In this document: positions 17,202 to 25,682 of the stretch, one piece after another
Position numbering within the stretch: the first letter of the stretch is position 1
Layout: each line of letters starts with the position of its first letter
Assembly: GCF_964253035.1 (NCBI RefSeq)
Contig: NZ_CAXUQL020000001.1
Coordinates: forward strand, 3,100,001-3,164,000
Origin: Pseudorhodoferax sp032153935
GTDB taxonomy: Bacteria > Pseudomonadota > Gammaproteobacteria > Burkholderiales > Burkholderiaceae_C
DNA: 64,000 bases
Direction: 5' to 3'
The notes under the pieces: generated by a model
The model's database searches: none
What the model saw: the letters and a program-made list of their open reading frames with translations, nothing else
Told to the model about the DNA's origin: nothing
Program-made: the position numbers and the translations under genes

Positions 17202-18355
17202 GCAACGCTTCACAGGCTTGGCTCCGGCAGGATGCCATGGTCGGCGGTGATCACAAATGGCTGGCGGGTGGCGACTGGACGATAGAGCACTACGCCAGTC
17301 TGGCAAAATCCGTGTCCGCCGCCCGCATCAGTCATGCCGAGGGGTACGCCACTCCCTTACTCGACTGGACGCAAGTCCAGAGACTGGACACCGCCGGCGC
17401 GGCTCTGCTGGTGGAAATTCTCGGGCCAGACTCGATACTCGACCGGCCGGAGGCAGCTCCAAATCTGTCCTCGGATCGCCTCGCCCTAATGAGAGCGCTG
17501 GCCGCCGCTGCTACCGATCAGCAGAAGACGGAGAAAGCAGCGGTGAGCGGGAATCCTCTGCTCCGCGGTCTGGGACGCATAGGCCTGACCTTGGAACAGG
17601 GCTGTCGTGCGTGTCTTGGTCTGGCCGGGTTCGTGGGCCAGATCATCGAAACATGGAGCCGTACCGTTCGTCACCCGCGTCGCTGGCGCGCGACCTCGGT
17701 GATCGCTCAAATCCAGCGATCAGCGGTGGACGCCATTCCCATCGTGGCGCTACTGAGCTTCATGGTAGGAATGGTGGTGGCGTTCCTGGGAGCAACGGTG
17801 CTGGCCAACTTCGGTGCGAGCATCTTCTCGGTGCATCTGGTCGCCTTCTCGTTCATGCGCGAGTTCGGAGTGCTGCTCCCGGCCATATTGATTGCAGGCC
17901 GTACCGCAAGCGCGTACACCGCCCAAATCGGTTCGATGAAGGCAAATGAAGAGATCGATGCGCTTCGCTCCAACGCGCTCGACCCCATCGAGTTACTGGT
18001 GCTGCCACGCGTGCTGGCGCTTCTTGTGTCCTTGCCACTGCTCACCTTAGTAGGCATCTTGGCTGGCATTGCGGGCGGCGCCACCGTATGCGCACTGAGC
18101 TTGGAAATTCCTCCCGCACAGTTCCTTGCCATCGTGCAGGAAAAAATCGAGGTGCGCCATTTTCTTGTCGGAATGAGCAAGTCCCCGCTCTTCGCGGTGA
18201 TGATCGCCGCTATCGGCTGCCATGAAGGGTTCAAGGTCGCCGGTAGCGCTGAGTCGGTAGGCGACCACACGACGTCTAGTGTCGTGCAATCAATCTTCAT
18301 GGTGATCCTGATAGACGCCATCGCTGCACTGTTCTTCATGGAGATGGGCTGGTGA
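17198..18355 (+). CDS. MlaE/MCE-type ABC permease with N-terminal STAS-like region
   Basis: The product is 385 residues from the ATG at 17198, which overlaps the preceding stop by 4 bp; an upstream TTG start is unnecessary. Residues ~20-110 look like a STAS-type domain (WLAGGDWTIEHYASLAKS... WTQVQRLDTAGAALLVEIL). A MlaE permease domain follows with five to six spans (RSAVDAIPIVALLSFMVGMVVAFLGA; FMREFGVLLPAILIAGRTASAYTAQIGSMKANEEIDAL). The EFGVLL...AGR block is diagnostic of MlaE permeases, which move phospholipids or hydrophobic compounds. It is the membrane core of the four-gene MCE operon. Confidence 0.92.
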   Translation: MSNASQAWLRQDAMVGGDHKWLAGGDWTIEHYASLAKSVSAARISHAEGYATPLLDWTQVQRLDTAGAALLVEILGPDSILDRPEAAPNLSSDRLALMRALAAAATDQQKTEKAAVSGNPLLRGLGRIGLTLEQGCRACLGLAGFVGQIIETWSRTVRHPRRWRATSVIAQIQRSAVDAIPIVALLSFMVGMVVAFLGATVLANFGASIFSVHLVAFSFMREFGVLLPAILIAGRTASAYTAQIGSMKANEEIDALRSNALDPIELLVLPRVLALLVSLPLLTLVGILAGIAGGATVCALSLEIPPAQFLAIVQEKIEVRHFLVGMSKSPLFAVMIAAIGCHEGFKVAGSAESVGDHTTSSVVQSIFMVILIDAIAALFFMEMGW

Positions 18356-19173
18356 GCGCGGTGAAGCAAGACACCGACAACGGTGTGCGACACGCTATTG
18401 AAGTGCGCGGCCTGGACAACAGGTTTGGAACCCAGCAGGTCCATCAGGACCTAGACCTGGACGTGCGGCGCGGGGAAATCCTTGGCGTGGTGGGAGGGTC
18501 AGGCACCGGGAAATCCGTGCTCTTGCGTAGCGTCGTCGGGCTGCAGAAGCCGCATTCGGGCGTGGTCCGTATCGGGGGGCGCGACCTACTGCGAGCCCAA
18601 TGGCTTGCGCGCGCGCGTATGGAGCGAAGGTTCGGCATTCTGTTCCAGAAGGGCGCGTTGTATTCATCGCTGACCGTCTTGGAGAACGTCGCTCTTCCTT
18701 TGATCGAGCATGTCGGTCTGGCGCGGCCTCTTGCCGAGCGTTTGGCAAGAAGCAAGCTGGGCTTGGTGGGGTTGCCTGCCGGAGCGGGAGACAAGTATCC
18801 GGCCTCGTTGTCCGGAGGCATGGTGAAACGAGCAGCACTGGCGAGAGCCTTGGCGCTTGATGCGAACATCCTGTTTCTTGACGAACCCACCGCAGGACTG
18901 GATCCAATCGGGGCTGCATCTTTCGACCAATTGATTCTGACCCTGCGCAATGCACTGGGCCTCACGGTGTTTCTGGTAACCCACGACCTCGATACGCTGT
19001 ACACCATATGCGACCGTGTCGCGGTCCTGGCGAACCAGAAGGTACTCATCAACGACGGCATCGAGGCAGTCGAGCGCTTCAAGCACCCGTGGATACAGGA
19101 ATACTTTCACGGCCCCCGTGGCCGTGCGGCCGCACAGGCCACTGGTGCTTCCAGCCAAGAGACGCAGCCATGA
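18352..19173 (+). CDS. MlaF-like ABC ATPase of MCE system
   Basis: This 273-residue ABC ATPase starts at a GTG overlapping the permease stop by 4 bp. Motifs are intact: Walker A GGSGTGKS (about residues 45-52), Q-loop FQKGALYSSLTV, signature LSGGM, Walker B ILFLDEPTAGLDP and H-loop VTHD. The FQ(K/S)GALF/Y block after the Q-loop is typical of MlaF/Ttg2A ATPases. It drives the MlaE-like permease and the MCE protein encoded downstream. Confidence 0.93.
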   Translation: MSAVKQDTDNGVRHAIEVRGLDNRFGTQQVHQDLDLDVRRGEILGVVGGSGTGKSVLLRSVVGLQKPHSGVVRIGGRDLLRAQWLARARMERRFGILFQKGALYSSLTVLENVALPLIEHVGLARPLAERLARSKLGLVGLPAGAGDKYPASLSGGMVKRAALARALALDANILFLDEPTAGLDPIGAASFDQLILTLRNALGLTVFLVTHDLDTLYTICDRVAVLANQKVLINDGIEAVERFKHPWIQEYFHGPRGRAAAQATGASSQETQP

Positions 19174-19262
19174 AACCCCTCCGCATCTGCATCATTCTTC
19201 CGTCGCGCACGCATTGGGCTGGGCGCACGCAATATTTAAACTCTGAGAACGAGGTGGTCTGA
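19170..19262 (+). CDS. 30-codon ORF between ATPase and MCE genes (doubtful)
   Basis: An ATG at 19170 overlapping the ATPase stop by 4 bp opens a frame of 30 codons (MKPLRICIILPSRTHWAGRT...) that ends three bases before the MCE start. The arrangement looks like translational coupling across the gap rather than a functional protein; it may also be a decayed gene piece. No family is recognisable. Confidence 0.25.
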   Translation: MKPLRICIILPSRTHWAGRTQYLNSENEVV

Positions 19263-19264
19263 TC

Positions 19265-20194
19265 ATGGAACCACGTGCCCATCATGTATTCATTGGTCTG
19301 TTCGTCGTGCTGCTCGGTGCGATTGGTATTGGCTTCGCGCTTTGGCTCAGCGACACACGTTCCGACCACGATTACCAGTATTACCGGATTATGTTCGATG
19401 AGCCAGTGACCGGGCTTACGCCCGGCAGCCAGGTTCAGTACAGCGGAATCACGATTGGCGAAGTCGTTGCACTTTCTCTTTCACCGCGAGACCCAAGGCG
19501 GGCGATAGCGCGCGTACGCATCAATGCCACCATCCCGGTCCGGCAGGATACCCGCGCTGAATTGGTCATCACGGGAATTACCGGCAACGCGGTGATCGAG
19601 TTGAGCGACGGTGGGCCAAACGTGCCATTGCTGGATCGGAGAGAGGACGAGGAACCGTTGATCCTCGCACCACGTTCGGCGATGGCATCCCTGGTCTCCG
19701 GTGAGGGGAACAGCATGACGACACTCAACGGCATCTTGCTGCGCACGCAGGAGTTACTGTCGAAGGAGAATTTGGCTCTTGTGCACCGCAGTCTGGTGAA
19801 TCTTGAACAGACCACGGGCGCGGTCGCTGACCAGAGGGCCGAGATCGCGACGTTAATCAGCAATCTGACCGAAGCAAGCAGAGAATCGACAGCTGCCGTG
19901 CGCCAAGCAAATAGCACTCTTCGCGATGCCAACCTGCTACTAAATAACGATGGTAAGCAAATCATGGTGAACACGCGTGATGCAACGGCATCCCTCGAAC
20001 GCGCCGCTTTCAGGGTTGAGACGCTACTGCAAAACAATCAGGAATCGCTGAACCAGGGCTTGGCCGCCACAGGTCCTGCCATGCACGAACTCCAGCAGGC
20101 GCTGGCCAATCTAAACACCGTGCTGCGCCGACTGGATCGCAATCCGGCGCAATACCTGCTCGGTGGAGAGAACATTGAGGAAACCAAGCCGTGA
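19265..20194 (+). CDS. MlaD-like MCE-domain substrate-binding protein
   Basis: This 309-residue protein has one N-terminal membrane anchor (VFIGLFVVLLGAIGIGFALWL). A single MCE domain spans about residues 38-115 (YRIMFDEPVTGLTPGSQVQYSGITIGEVVAL...AELVITGITGNAVIEL), and a long alpha-helical C-terminal region follows (about 150-290). Single-MCE proteins with long helices form hexameric tunnels that guide lipids or other hydrophobic molecules through the periplasm, as PqiB/YebT/MlaD do. Operon position and motif make the family certain; the substrate is not deducible. Confidence 0.92.
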   Translation: MEPRAHHVFIGLFVVLLGAIGIGFALWLSDTRSDHDYQYYRIMFDEPVTGLTPGSQVQYSGITIGEVVALSLSPRDPRRAIARVRINATIPVRQDTRAELVITGITGNAVIELSDGGPNVPLLDRREDEEPLILAPRSAMASLVSGEGNSMTTLNGILLRTQELLSKENLALVHRSLVNLEQTTGAVADQRAEIATLISNLTEASRESTAAVRQANSTLRDANLLLNNDGKQIMVNTRDATASLERAAFRVETLLQNNQESLNQGLAATGPAMHELQQALANLNTVLRRLDRNPAQYLLGGENIEETKP

Positions 20195-20886
20195 ACACTT
20201 CCGCCAGGATGATTCCCGTCGCTGCCGTGACTATGACGCTAGTACTCGGCTTGTCCGCGTGCAGTGTGCTTCCCAAAGCAGCTCCAATGGTCACCTACAA
20301 ATTGCCCGACTATCACATCGCCCAGGCGGAGAGTACGCCGCGCGCCGTTCCGGGACCCGGGGCGCTGCGCGTCTACGCCCCTGAGAGTAGTCGCGTCCTG
20401 GATTCGGAGCGGCTGTTCATTGCGCAGCCCGATGGTCGCTTGTCGGCTTGGCAAGGAGTGCGTTGGGCCGACCCCGCACCGGTGCTGCTGCGTGACCGAA
20501 TCGTCGAAGCCTTCATGCGCGATGGGCGGTCGACTTCCGTGATTACCGATAGCACCCCAATGAGCGCCGATATGGAGTTGCGCAGTACGCTGCGGGCGTT
20601 CCAGCTCGAATACCGCGGCACTGAAGCGATCGCCGCGGTTCGGCTCGATGTGCAACTGGTCGATCCGGCCAAACGGACTGCTATTGCCAGTAGACGCTTC
20701 GAAGCAATCCAAGCCACAGGCAGCAAGCGAGAGGCCGATGTGGTGAGCGCGTTCGGTGTCGCCACGGATATATTGGCCGGGCAGATCGTTGAATGGGCAG
20801 TTCAGGTCGGGGCAGCGCGTTTGCGAGTTGCACCGGAATTGGCAAGCAACCATGCACCCACAGCGTCGTCGATAAGCACAGACTAG
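20191..20886 (+). CDS. PqiC/YmbA-type ABC-transport auxiliary lipoprotein
   Basis: The product is 231 residues from a GTG overlapping the MCE gene stop by 4 bp. The signal ends in the lipobox LGLSAC (cysteine ~24). The mature domain (YHIAQAE... LRVYAPESSRVLDSERLFIAQPDGRLSAWQGVRWADPAPVLLRDRIVEAF) fits the ABC-type transport auxiliary lipoprotein family, which docks MCE tunnels to the outer membrane. It ends the operon. With this protein the system is a complete inner-to-outer-membrane MCE pathway, apart from its truncated MFP. Confidence 0.88.
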   Translation: MNTSARMIPVAAVTMTLVLGLSACSVLPKAAPMVTYKLPDYHIAQAESTPRAVPGPGALRVYAPESSRVLDSERLFIAQPDGRLSAWQGVRWADPAPVLLRDRIVEAFMRDGRSTSVITDSTPMSADMELRSTLRAFQLEYRGTEAIAAVRLDVQLVDPAKRTAIASRRFEAIQATGSKREADVVSAFGVATDILAGQIVEWAVQVGAARLRVAPELASNHAPTASSISTD

Positions 20887-20952
20887 TCGTCTTAACGGAG
20901 CACAGAAGCTAGGGCCAAAACGCTGCTCGACACCTTAACTCGGTACGACAGC

Positions 20953-22956
20953 CTACGGCCCCGATCCAATCCCAGGACCTCTTTGCCGTCCAACCTCCCA
21001 TGACACACCGCCGCCGCGTACAGTCGCGGCGATCTGCTGCCCCAGTCGTGGCTCGATTATCGGCCGCCAAGGCACCAGACTGAATCCCATGCCGTCATCG
21101 AGCAGCGCATAGCGACCGCTGGCGAGCATGACCGAGCGCCGGTAGATGCCGGCTACGCGCTGCCCGTCTGTGACGTGCCGATGCTCCAATCCGCTATCGG
21201 CGGCAATGTGCTGGGCGGCCTGCGCCAGCTCCCGATTGCGCAGCGTTTCCAGCAGATTCCGGGAGAGAATCAGCCGCTGCCCGCGCCGCTGGGCCAGCCC
21301 CTGTTCTTCGAGGAAGTCGGCGCGCTGCTGCAAGGCTTGCCTAGCATCGCCGCCAAAGCCCAGGTCGCCCAGTCCCTTGCCGCCGCCGATCAACTGCTGA
21401 TCCAGCCAGGTCGCGCCGATGACGCGGGCCTGCCGTTCAATCGGCAGATGCGATTTCAGTTCGACCGCCACGCCGCCCAGCCGCTGCGCGTCGTACTGGC
21501 GGCCACGCTCGGCCAAGTCGTCCGGCACCTTCCATAACCCCTCGGCCACGCGCTCCACGATGCCGGCCCGCCGTAGGGCTTCCAGCCGGCGGATATGGGC
21601 CGCCACAGCCTCTTGCGGGTCGCGGCCGGGCTTGGCTCGGCCTTGCTCGATCGCCAGGTGGTGATCGGTGCGGTACAGGCCATTGCTCGCCAGCGTGGCG
21701 ATGTTCTTGTCGGCCGCCCGCACCTCGGCGGAACCGCGTACCTCCACCACCGCGCCGATGGGATAGTTCGCCAGCTCGTCGCGGGCGTCCAACGCGACGT
21801 AGTGGGCTTTGCCGTCCAACCCGTCGATGACCAGATAGCCGCGGTCGTGCAGCTCGTCGGCCAGACCCTTAGCAGCCACGCGACCGACGATAGTGCGGCC
21901 GTCGTCGCCCGGCTCGAACACCGCCAGCTCGCGAGGCTTGCCGCTCATGGCCCGCTGCATCGTTCGGATGATGTCGCCACGCTCGCCCAGGGCACGCAAG
22001 GTCTTCTCCGCGTCCGCATGGACGGCCCAGGTGCCGGGCTGCACCTCGTCGGCCAGGCCCAGGCGCTGCAAGTGTTGCAGGCGGCCGATCAGCAGCAGGC
22101 GCTGGCGTTGCAGCCGGGGTTCGTTGAAGCGTTCGATCTGCACCCGGCCATCCTCGCCGGCCTCGCGCTGCAACGTGCGGTCGAGGCTCGTCCACCGCTC
22201 TTGCTCCACCTCGCGCTGCAAGGTCTGCTGGATCTCCAGTTCGGTGCGCGGCCCCAGCCATTCCGTCGCCAGCTCGGCGGCGCGATGGCGGAAGCCGTGG
22301 GCGATGTAGTCGCCCGCGATGATGAGGTCTTTGCCGGTATCGTCGCGTCCGCGCACGATCAGGTGCGTGTGCGGGTTGTCGGTGTTCCAGTGATCGACCG
22401 CCACCCAATCCAGCCGCGTCCCCAGGTCGGCCTCCATCCGGTTCATCAGGTGCCGGGTGTAGGTGCGCAGGTCGTCCAGCTCCGCACTGTCTTCAGGTGA
22501 GACGATGAAGCGGAAATGATGTCGGTCGTCCTGGCAGCGTTCCTTGAAGGCATCGAGGTCGGCTTCGTCGGTCTGCGGCCCGTAGGCACGGCCCGGCTCG
22601 CCGTTCCGGCCGGCACCGTCGCGCTCGATGTAGCGCAGGTGCTTGGCGAGCGACTGCGGACTGGCGTTGCGCTGGTTGACCAGCAGCGTCTTGATGGTCA
22701 CGCGCCGTGACATAGGGGTCAGCTTTGCGCCTGCGAAGCGCGCCGCCGTATGGCCGCGTCCAAGCCGTGAGCCGGGCCGCTGGCCGGCGTGCTGGCCGCT
22801 CCCGCCAGCGGTAGGACGGCGCACCGCCGACTTGCCGCCGCTGGCCTTGCCAGCCTGCTTGAGCACCTTGGAAACGAAGCTCTGGCCCTGGCCTTTGCCT
22901 CGGTTCTTCGGCGCGCCAGGGCGCACCCAGAAATCATGGTCGCCGCGGTCGGTCAT
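20953..22956 (-). CDS. MOB-P relaxase, VirD2-like with DUF3363
   Basis: The relaxase of the ICE is 667 residues from the ATG at 22956 (MTDRGDHDFWVRPGAPKNRGKGQG); the frame stays open far upstream but that part is not protein-like. Three-histidine motif III is visible near residues 187-197 (DHWNTDNPHTHLIVRG). The long C-terminal region matches DUF3363 (YIAHGFRHRAAELATEWLGPRTELEIQQTLQREVEQERWTSLDR). It should nick at oriT and lead the strand into the recipient via TraG. It is the last gene of the block starting at the HTH gene. Confidence 0.92.
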   Translation of the reverse strand: MTDRGDHDFWVRPGAPKNRGKGQGQSFVSKVLKQAGKASGGKSAVRRPTAGGSGQHAGQRPGSRLGRGHTAARFAGAKLTPMSRRVTIKTLLVNQRNASPQSLAKHLRYIERDGAGRNGEPGRAYGPQTDEADLDAFKERCQDDRHHFRFIVSPEDSAELDDLRTYTRHLMNRMEADLGTRLDWVAVDHWNTDNPHTHLIVRGRDDTGKDLIIAGDYIAHGFRHRAAELATEWLGPRTELEIQQTLQREVEQERWTSLDRTLQREAGEDGRVQIERFNEPRLQRQRLLLIGRLQHLQRLGLADEVQPGTWAVHADAEKTLRALGERGDIIRTMQRAMSGKPRELAVFEPGDDGRTIVGRVAAKGLADELHDRGYLVIDGLDGKAHYVALDARDELANYPIGAVVEVRGSAEVRAADKNIATLASNGLYRTDHHLAIEQGRAKPGRDPQEAVAAHIRRLEALRRAGIVERVAEGLWKVPDDLAERGRQYDAQRLGGVAVELKSHLPIERQARVIGATWLDQQLIGGGKGLGDLGFGGDARQALQQRADFLEEQGLAQRRGQRLILSRNLLETLRNRELAQAAQHIAADSGLEHRHVTDGQRVAGIYRRSVMLASGRYALLDDGMGFSLVPWRPIIEPRLGQQIAATVRGGGVSWEVGRQRGPGIGSGP

Positions 22957-23404
22957 GGCTGTGCTCCCTGCAAGCTCCGGCGTGTCCGAGCGTGCGAAGC
23001 ACGCGGACATGCCTGCATCGGCGCGTGCCTCGCGCCCCACGCGGCACGGCGGCGAAGCCGCGCCGTGCCGCGCCACCCCCACGTGCAGACTGGCTTTGCG
23101 GGCGGCAGAGTGCCGAACCCTTTTGTCTTGCCTTCCGCCTTTGCCCCTCGCTCCCGCTCCGGGCATCGGCGGCCCGGCGGCGCTGCTGCACGAGCAGCCA
23201 GCCCGCCGGCGAACACGCCAATGGCCGCAGGCCAGGCGCGTTCGAGGCAAGACGCCTGCACGTTGGGCGGCTGCGCCGAAGGCAGCGCGAAGTGCGGTGC
23301 GAATGCACCCGCACTGCACGCGCGACGACACGGCGACGAACAGTAGAACGACATGCCCGATGGCACGATGAGAGGCGCGGCAAAGTGCAGCGAATCGGCG
23401 GCCA
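22957..23404. other. Gene-free GC-rich stretch, oriT candidate region
   Basis: About 450 bp between the relaxase start and the traF stop has no credible gene; the open frames through it are compositional artefacts. It contains several short inverted repeats, including a hairpin around CGTGCGAAGCACGCGG (22,994-23,009). Origins of transfer commonly lie beside the relaxase gene, so this is the first place to look, but I cannot point to a nic site. Confidence 0.35.
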
Positions 23405-23992
23405 TCATGGACGTGTCTCCAGCCAGATCGGATGCGCAACGCCGATCACGGCGAACGCGCTGACCGGCCCGAAATAGCGGCTGTCGAACGACGCCGGGTT
23501 GGTCGCGCTCAACAGGAACAGTTCGCCCGGTTGGAGACGGCGGCAAAGCTGCAAGGATGGCAGCGGCCGGCCCAGCCGGTCGGCAGGCAGGGCGGCGGCC
23601 ACCGGCACGCCGTCGATGCGAACCTGGCCGGCGACGATGCAAACGTGTTGTGGCGCGACTGCGCCCACACGTTTGAGCAGCGGAACGCGGGTCGGCAGGT
23701 AGCCGCGCTGCGCAGCCAGCATGGCGGCCCTGTCGGGCAGCGGCATCAGCACGATGCTGTCCACGGACAGCGGACGTGGCCGCGAGGCGGTGCGCGGGTC
23801 GAACGGTTCGATGCGATACCAACCGACCGCCACGCTGTCGGACGGGTTGTAGGCCATTCGCGGCAGGGGCTGCACGAACGCCGCCCAGGCCAGCGCAGCG
23901 AGGCCGACGGTGGCGAAGCCTGCCAGCACGAGGCGAGCGCGCAGGCGCGAGCGAGGATGCGGCACGGGGCCGGTCGTGGAAATCGTGGTCAT
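23405..23992 (-). CDS. traF: TraF, S26-type conjugation protease
   Basis: The product is 195 residues from the ATG at 23992. A hydrophobic segment (LVLAGFATVGLAALAWAAFV) is followed by the signal-peptidase fold: YNPSDSVAVGWYRI carries the nucleophilic serine and LLKRVGAVAPQHV the general-base lysine. TraF of IncP-type systems matures the TrbC pilin. It precedes the relaxase gene and overlaps the DUF2840 gene by 4 bp. Confidence 0.9.
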   Translation of the reverse strand: MTTISTTGPVPHPRSRLRARLVLAGFATVGLAALAWAAFVQPLPRMAYNPSDSVAVGWYRIEPFDPRTASRPRPLSVDSIVLMPLPDRAAMLAAQRGYLPTRVPLLKRVGAVAPQHVCIVAGQVRIDGVPVAAALPADRLGRPLPSLQLCRRLQPGELFLLSATNPASFDSRYFGPVSAFAVIGVAHPIWLETRP

Positions 23993-24546
23993 GGCAATGC
24001 CCTCCCGGCCAGCCAGGCGGCGTGCCGTTCTGCGGTGTATGTGGGTAGCGCCGAGCGCGCTGCGAGCCGGTTCGCGAGCGTGCGCCAGTACGCGGGCGAT
24101 GTGTCTGCGGCTGCGATGCCCAGCGCCTCGATGCCGTCGATGCGTTCCAGCACGGCGCGCACGTTGGCATCGCCTTCGGCGTGCAGCAGCAGACGCGCGC
24201 CCGGCTGCACGCCGGGGATGCGCTGCACGGCGTCCAGCGGCGTGGCGGTCTGCATCACCATGAGCTGCCAGCGGATCGTGCCGTAGTCGTTGGCCTGCCA
24301 ACGGATGCGGCACAGAACCGCGTTCGGCAGGAACACGGCGCAGCGCCGCCAGCGGTCGAGCTGGAGCGTGCGCGCCGGTTCGCCGAAGCGCAGGTAGAGC
24401 TTGAAGCGCGGTTCGATGTAGGCCAGCGCCACGCGCGTCAGCGGCACGTTGCCGGCCTGGCCGGCGAGTGTCGAAGGCGCCGGCGGCGGCGCAGCCGTGG
24501 GCGCACTTGCTTTGGGGGTGTGGGCGGTCGAAGCGGATGCGTTCAC
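23989..24546 (-). CDS. DUF2840 family protein
   Basis: The product is 185 residues from a GTG at 24546 that overlaps the upstream stop by 4 bp. It is soluble, with a Pro/Ala-rich start and a conserved core (VALAYIEPRFKLYLRFGEPARTLQLDRWRRCAVFLPNAVLCRIRWQANDYGTIRWQLMV ...). This matches DUF2840, a Tn4371-family backbone protein always placed between traF and the RHH/parA genes. Its function is unknown. Confidence 0.82.
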   Translation of the reverse strand: MNASASTAHTPKASAPTAAPPPAPSTLAGQAGNVPLTRVALAYIEPRFKLYLRFGEPARTLQLDRWRRCAVFLPNAVLCRIRWQANDYGTIRWQLMVMQTATPLDAVQRIPGVQPGARLLLHAEGDANVRAVLERIDGIEALGIAAADTSPAYWRTLANRLAARSALPTYTAERHAAWLAGRALP

Positions 24547-24806
24547 GGCGTGCCCTCCGGGGGAAACTCCCGCTCCAGCAGGTCGCGCAGCAGTTCGGCT
24601 ACGGTCACGCCTCGCGTGAAGGCCGACACCTTGATGCGCGCCCGCATGGCGGGCGTGATGTCGAGCGTCAGTCGAGCGGTGTAGAGGTCGCCTTTCTGCA
24701 CGGCATCTGCGTCGCCCTGGCGAATCCACGCTTCGGCGTGCGGATTCGCTGGGGGACGCGCACCGATGCCGACGCGCTTGCTGCGTGGTGGTGGCTTCCC
24801 AGTCAT
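24543..24806 (-). CDS. Small ParB-like / ribbon-helix-helix partner of ParA
   Basis: The product is 87 residues from the ATG at 24806 overlapping the parA stop by 4 bp; the longer frame is not protein-like. The C-terminal half (YTARLTLDITPAMRARIKVSAFTRGVTVAELLRDLLEREFP) is a ribbon-helix-helix fold, the DNA-binding partner type found with small ParA ATPases. It probably binds a centromere-like site for maintenance of the excised circle, inferred from the parA coupling. Confidence 0.8.
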   Translation of the reverse strand: MTGKPPPRSKRVGIGARPPANPHAEAWIRQGDADAVQKGDLYTARLTLDITPAMRARIKVSAFTRGVTVAELLRDLLEREFPPEGTP

Positions 24807-25441
24807 GTCGGCCACCGCAGCAGTTCGTCGGTGAGCGCGGCGATCTCGCGGGCAGCGGCGCTGTCGGGCGCGGTTTCGCGGGCGAGCCGGCCAGCGGCTA
24901 CGCTGTCGGCAAAGACGATGCGCTGGTGGATCTCCGAGCGCAGCGCGGGCAGCGGCTGTTCGGCCAGCGATTGCCGTGCCTCCCTGCCGATGATGGTGGT
25001 GCTGACGCGCCGGTTGATGACGAAGGCCGCGCGCAGCGCTGGCCGGAACACCTGTGCTTCGCGGATCAGTGCGACCATCTCGGCAGAAGCCCATACGTCG
25101 TAGGGGCTGGGCTGCACGGGGATCAGCACGCGCTCGGCCGCCAGCAGCGCGGAACGCGCGAGGGCGGCGATGCGCGGCGGGCCGTCGATGATGATGTGAT
25201 CGGCCCGCCTGGCGAGTTCTGGCGCTTCCTGATGCAGCGTTTCGCGGGCAAGGCCCACGGCGCTGAACAGACGGGGCAGGCCCTGCTGGCTACGCCGCTG
25301 CGTCCAGTCGAGCGATGACCCCTGCGGGTCGGCATCCAGCAGGATGACATGCAGGCCGCGCATCGCCAGTTCGCCGGCGATGTGCGTGGCGAGCGTGGTC
25401 TTGCCGACGCCGCCTTTCTGGTTGAGAAACGCGAAGATCAT
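24803..25441 (-). CDS. parA: ParA-family partition ATPase
   Basis: The product is 212 residues from the ATG at 25441. It begins at the fold (MIFAFLNQKGGVGKTTLATHIA), with a deviant Walker A KGGVGKTT, Walker A' LLDADPQGSS and Walker B HIIIDGPPR. It is a short ParA without an N-terminal HTH. It forms a coupled pair with the RHH gene downstream, and lies 240 bp from repA across the iteron region. Together these point to plasmid-like maintenance of the excised ICE. Confidence 0.93.
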   Translation of the reverse strand: MIFAFLNQKGGVGKTTLATHIAGELAMRGLHVILLDADPQGSSLDWTQRRSQQGLPRLFSAVGLARETLHQEAPELARRADHIIIDGPPRIAALARSALLAAERVLIPVQPSPYDVWASAEMVALIREAQVFRPALRAAFVINRRVSTTIIGREARQSLAEQPLPALRSEIHQRIVFADSVAAGRLARETAPDSAAAREIAALTDELLRWPT

Positions 25442-25593
25442 GGCGCGGCCCTCCGAGCTGGAAAGCCGGCCTGGCCGTGCCGTTTCGTGGTTGTCCACCG
25501 AAACGGCGCGCTTCTACTAAAAGTTATGTATTTCTTGTTAGGTAAGTTAGAGGGAACGCAAACCCGCGCCGTTGTTGGCTTTCCGGCGTTTTC

Positions 25594-25658
25594 GTACTCC
25601 TGATAGCACGAGGGTCGTACTCCTGATAGCACGATACCCGGTACTCCTGATAGCACGA
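25594..25658. repeat. Three 18-bp iterons, candidate ICE replication origin
   Basis: GTACTCCTGATAGCACGA occurs three times as perfect direct copies at 25594-25611, 25617-25634 and 25641-25658, with periods of 23 and 24 bp. It is flanked by an AT-rich patch (~25,510-25,555) and, towards repA, by short sequences resembling parts of DnaA boxes (GTCCACAGG, GTTATCCCC; 25,663-25,690). Position just downstream of repA and upstream of parA fits an iteron-controlled origin recognised by RepA. Confidence 0.8.
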
Positions 25659-25682
25659 GGCCGTCCACAGGTTCTCCCGCAG

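Noticed and set aside
22957..23439. 5' extension of the relaxase frame by 161 codons
   Set aside because: The extension is Arg/Ala/Gly-rich and reads through non-coding GC-rich DNA; the MTDRGDHDFW start is the natural one.
25594..25658. Short direct repeats considered as a CRISPR array
   Set aside because: Repeats are only 18 bp with 5-6 bp spacers and lie beside repA; they fit iterons, and no cas genes are present.
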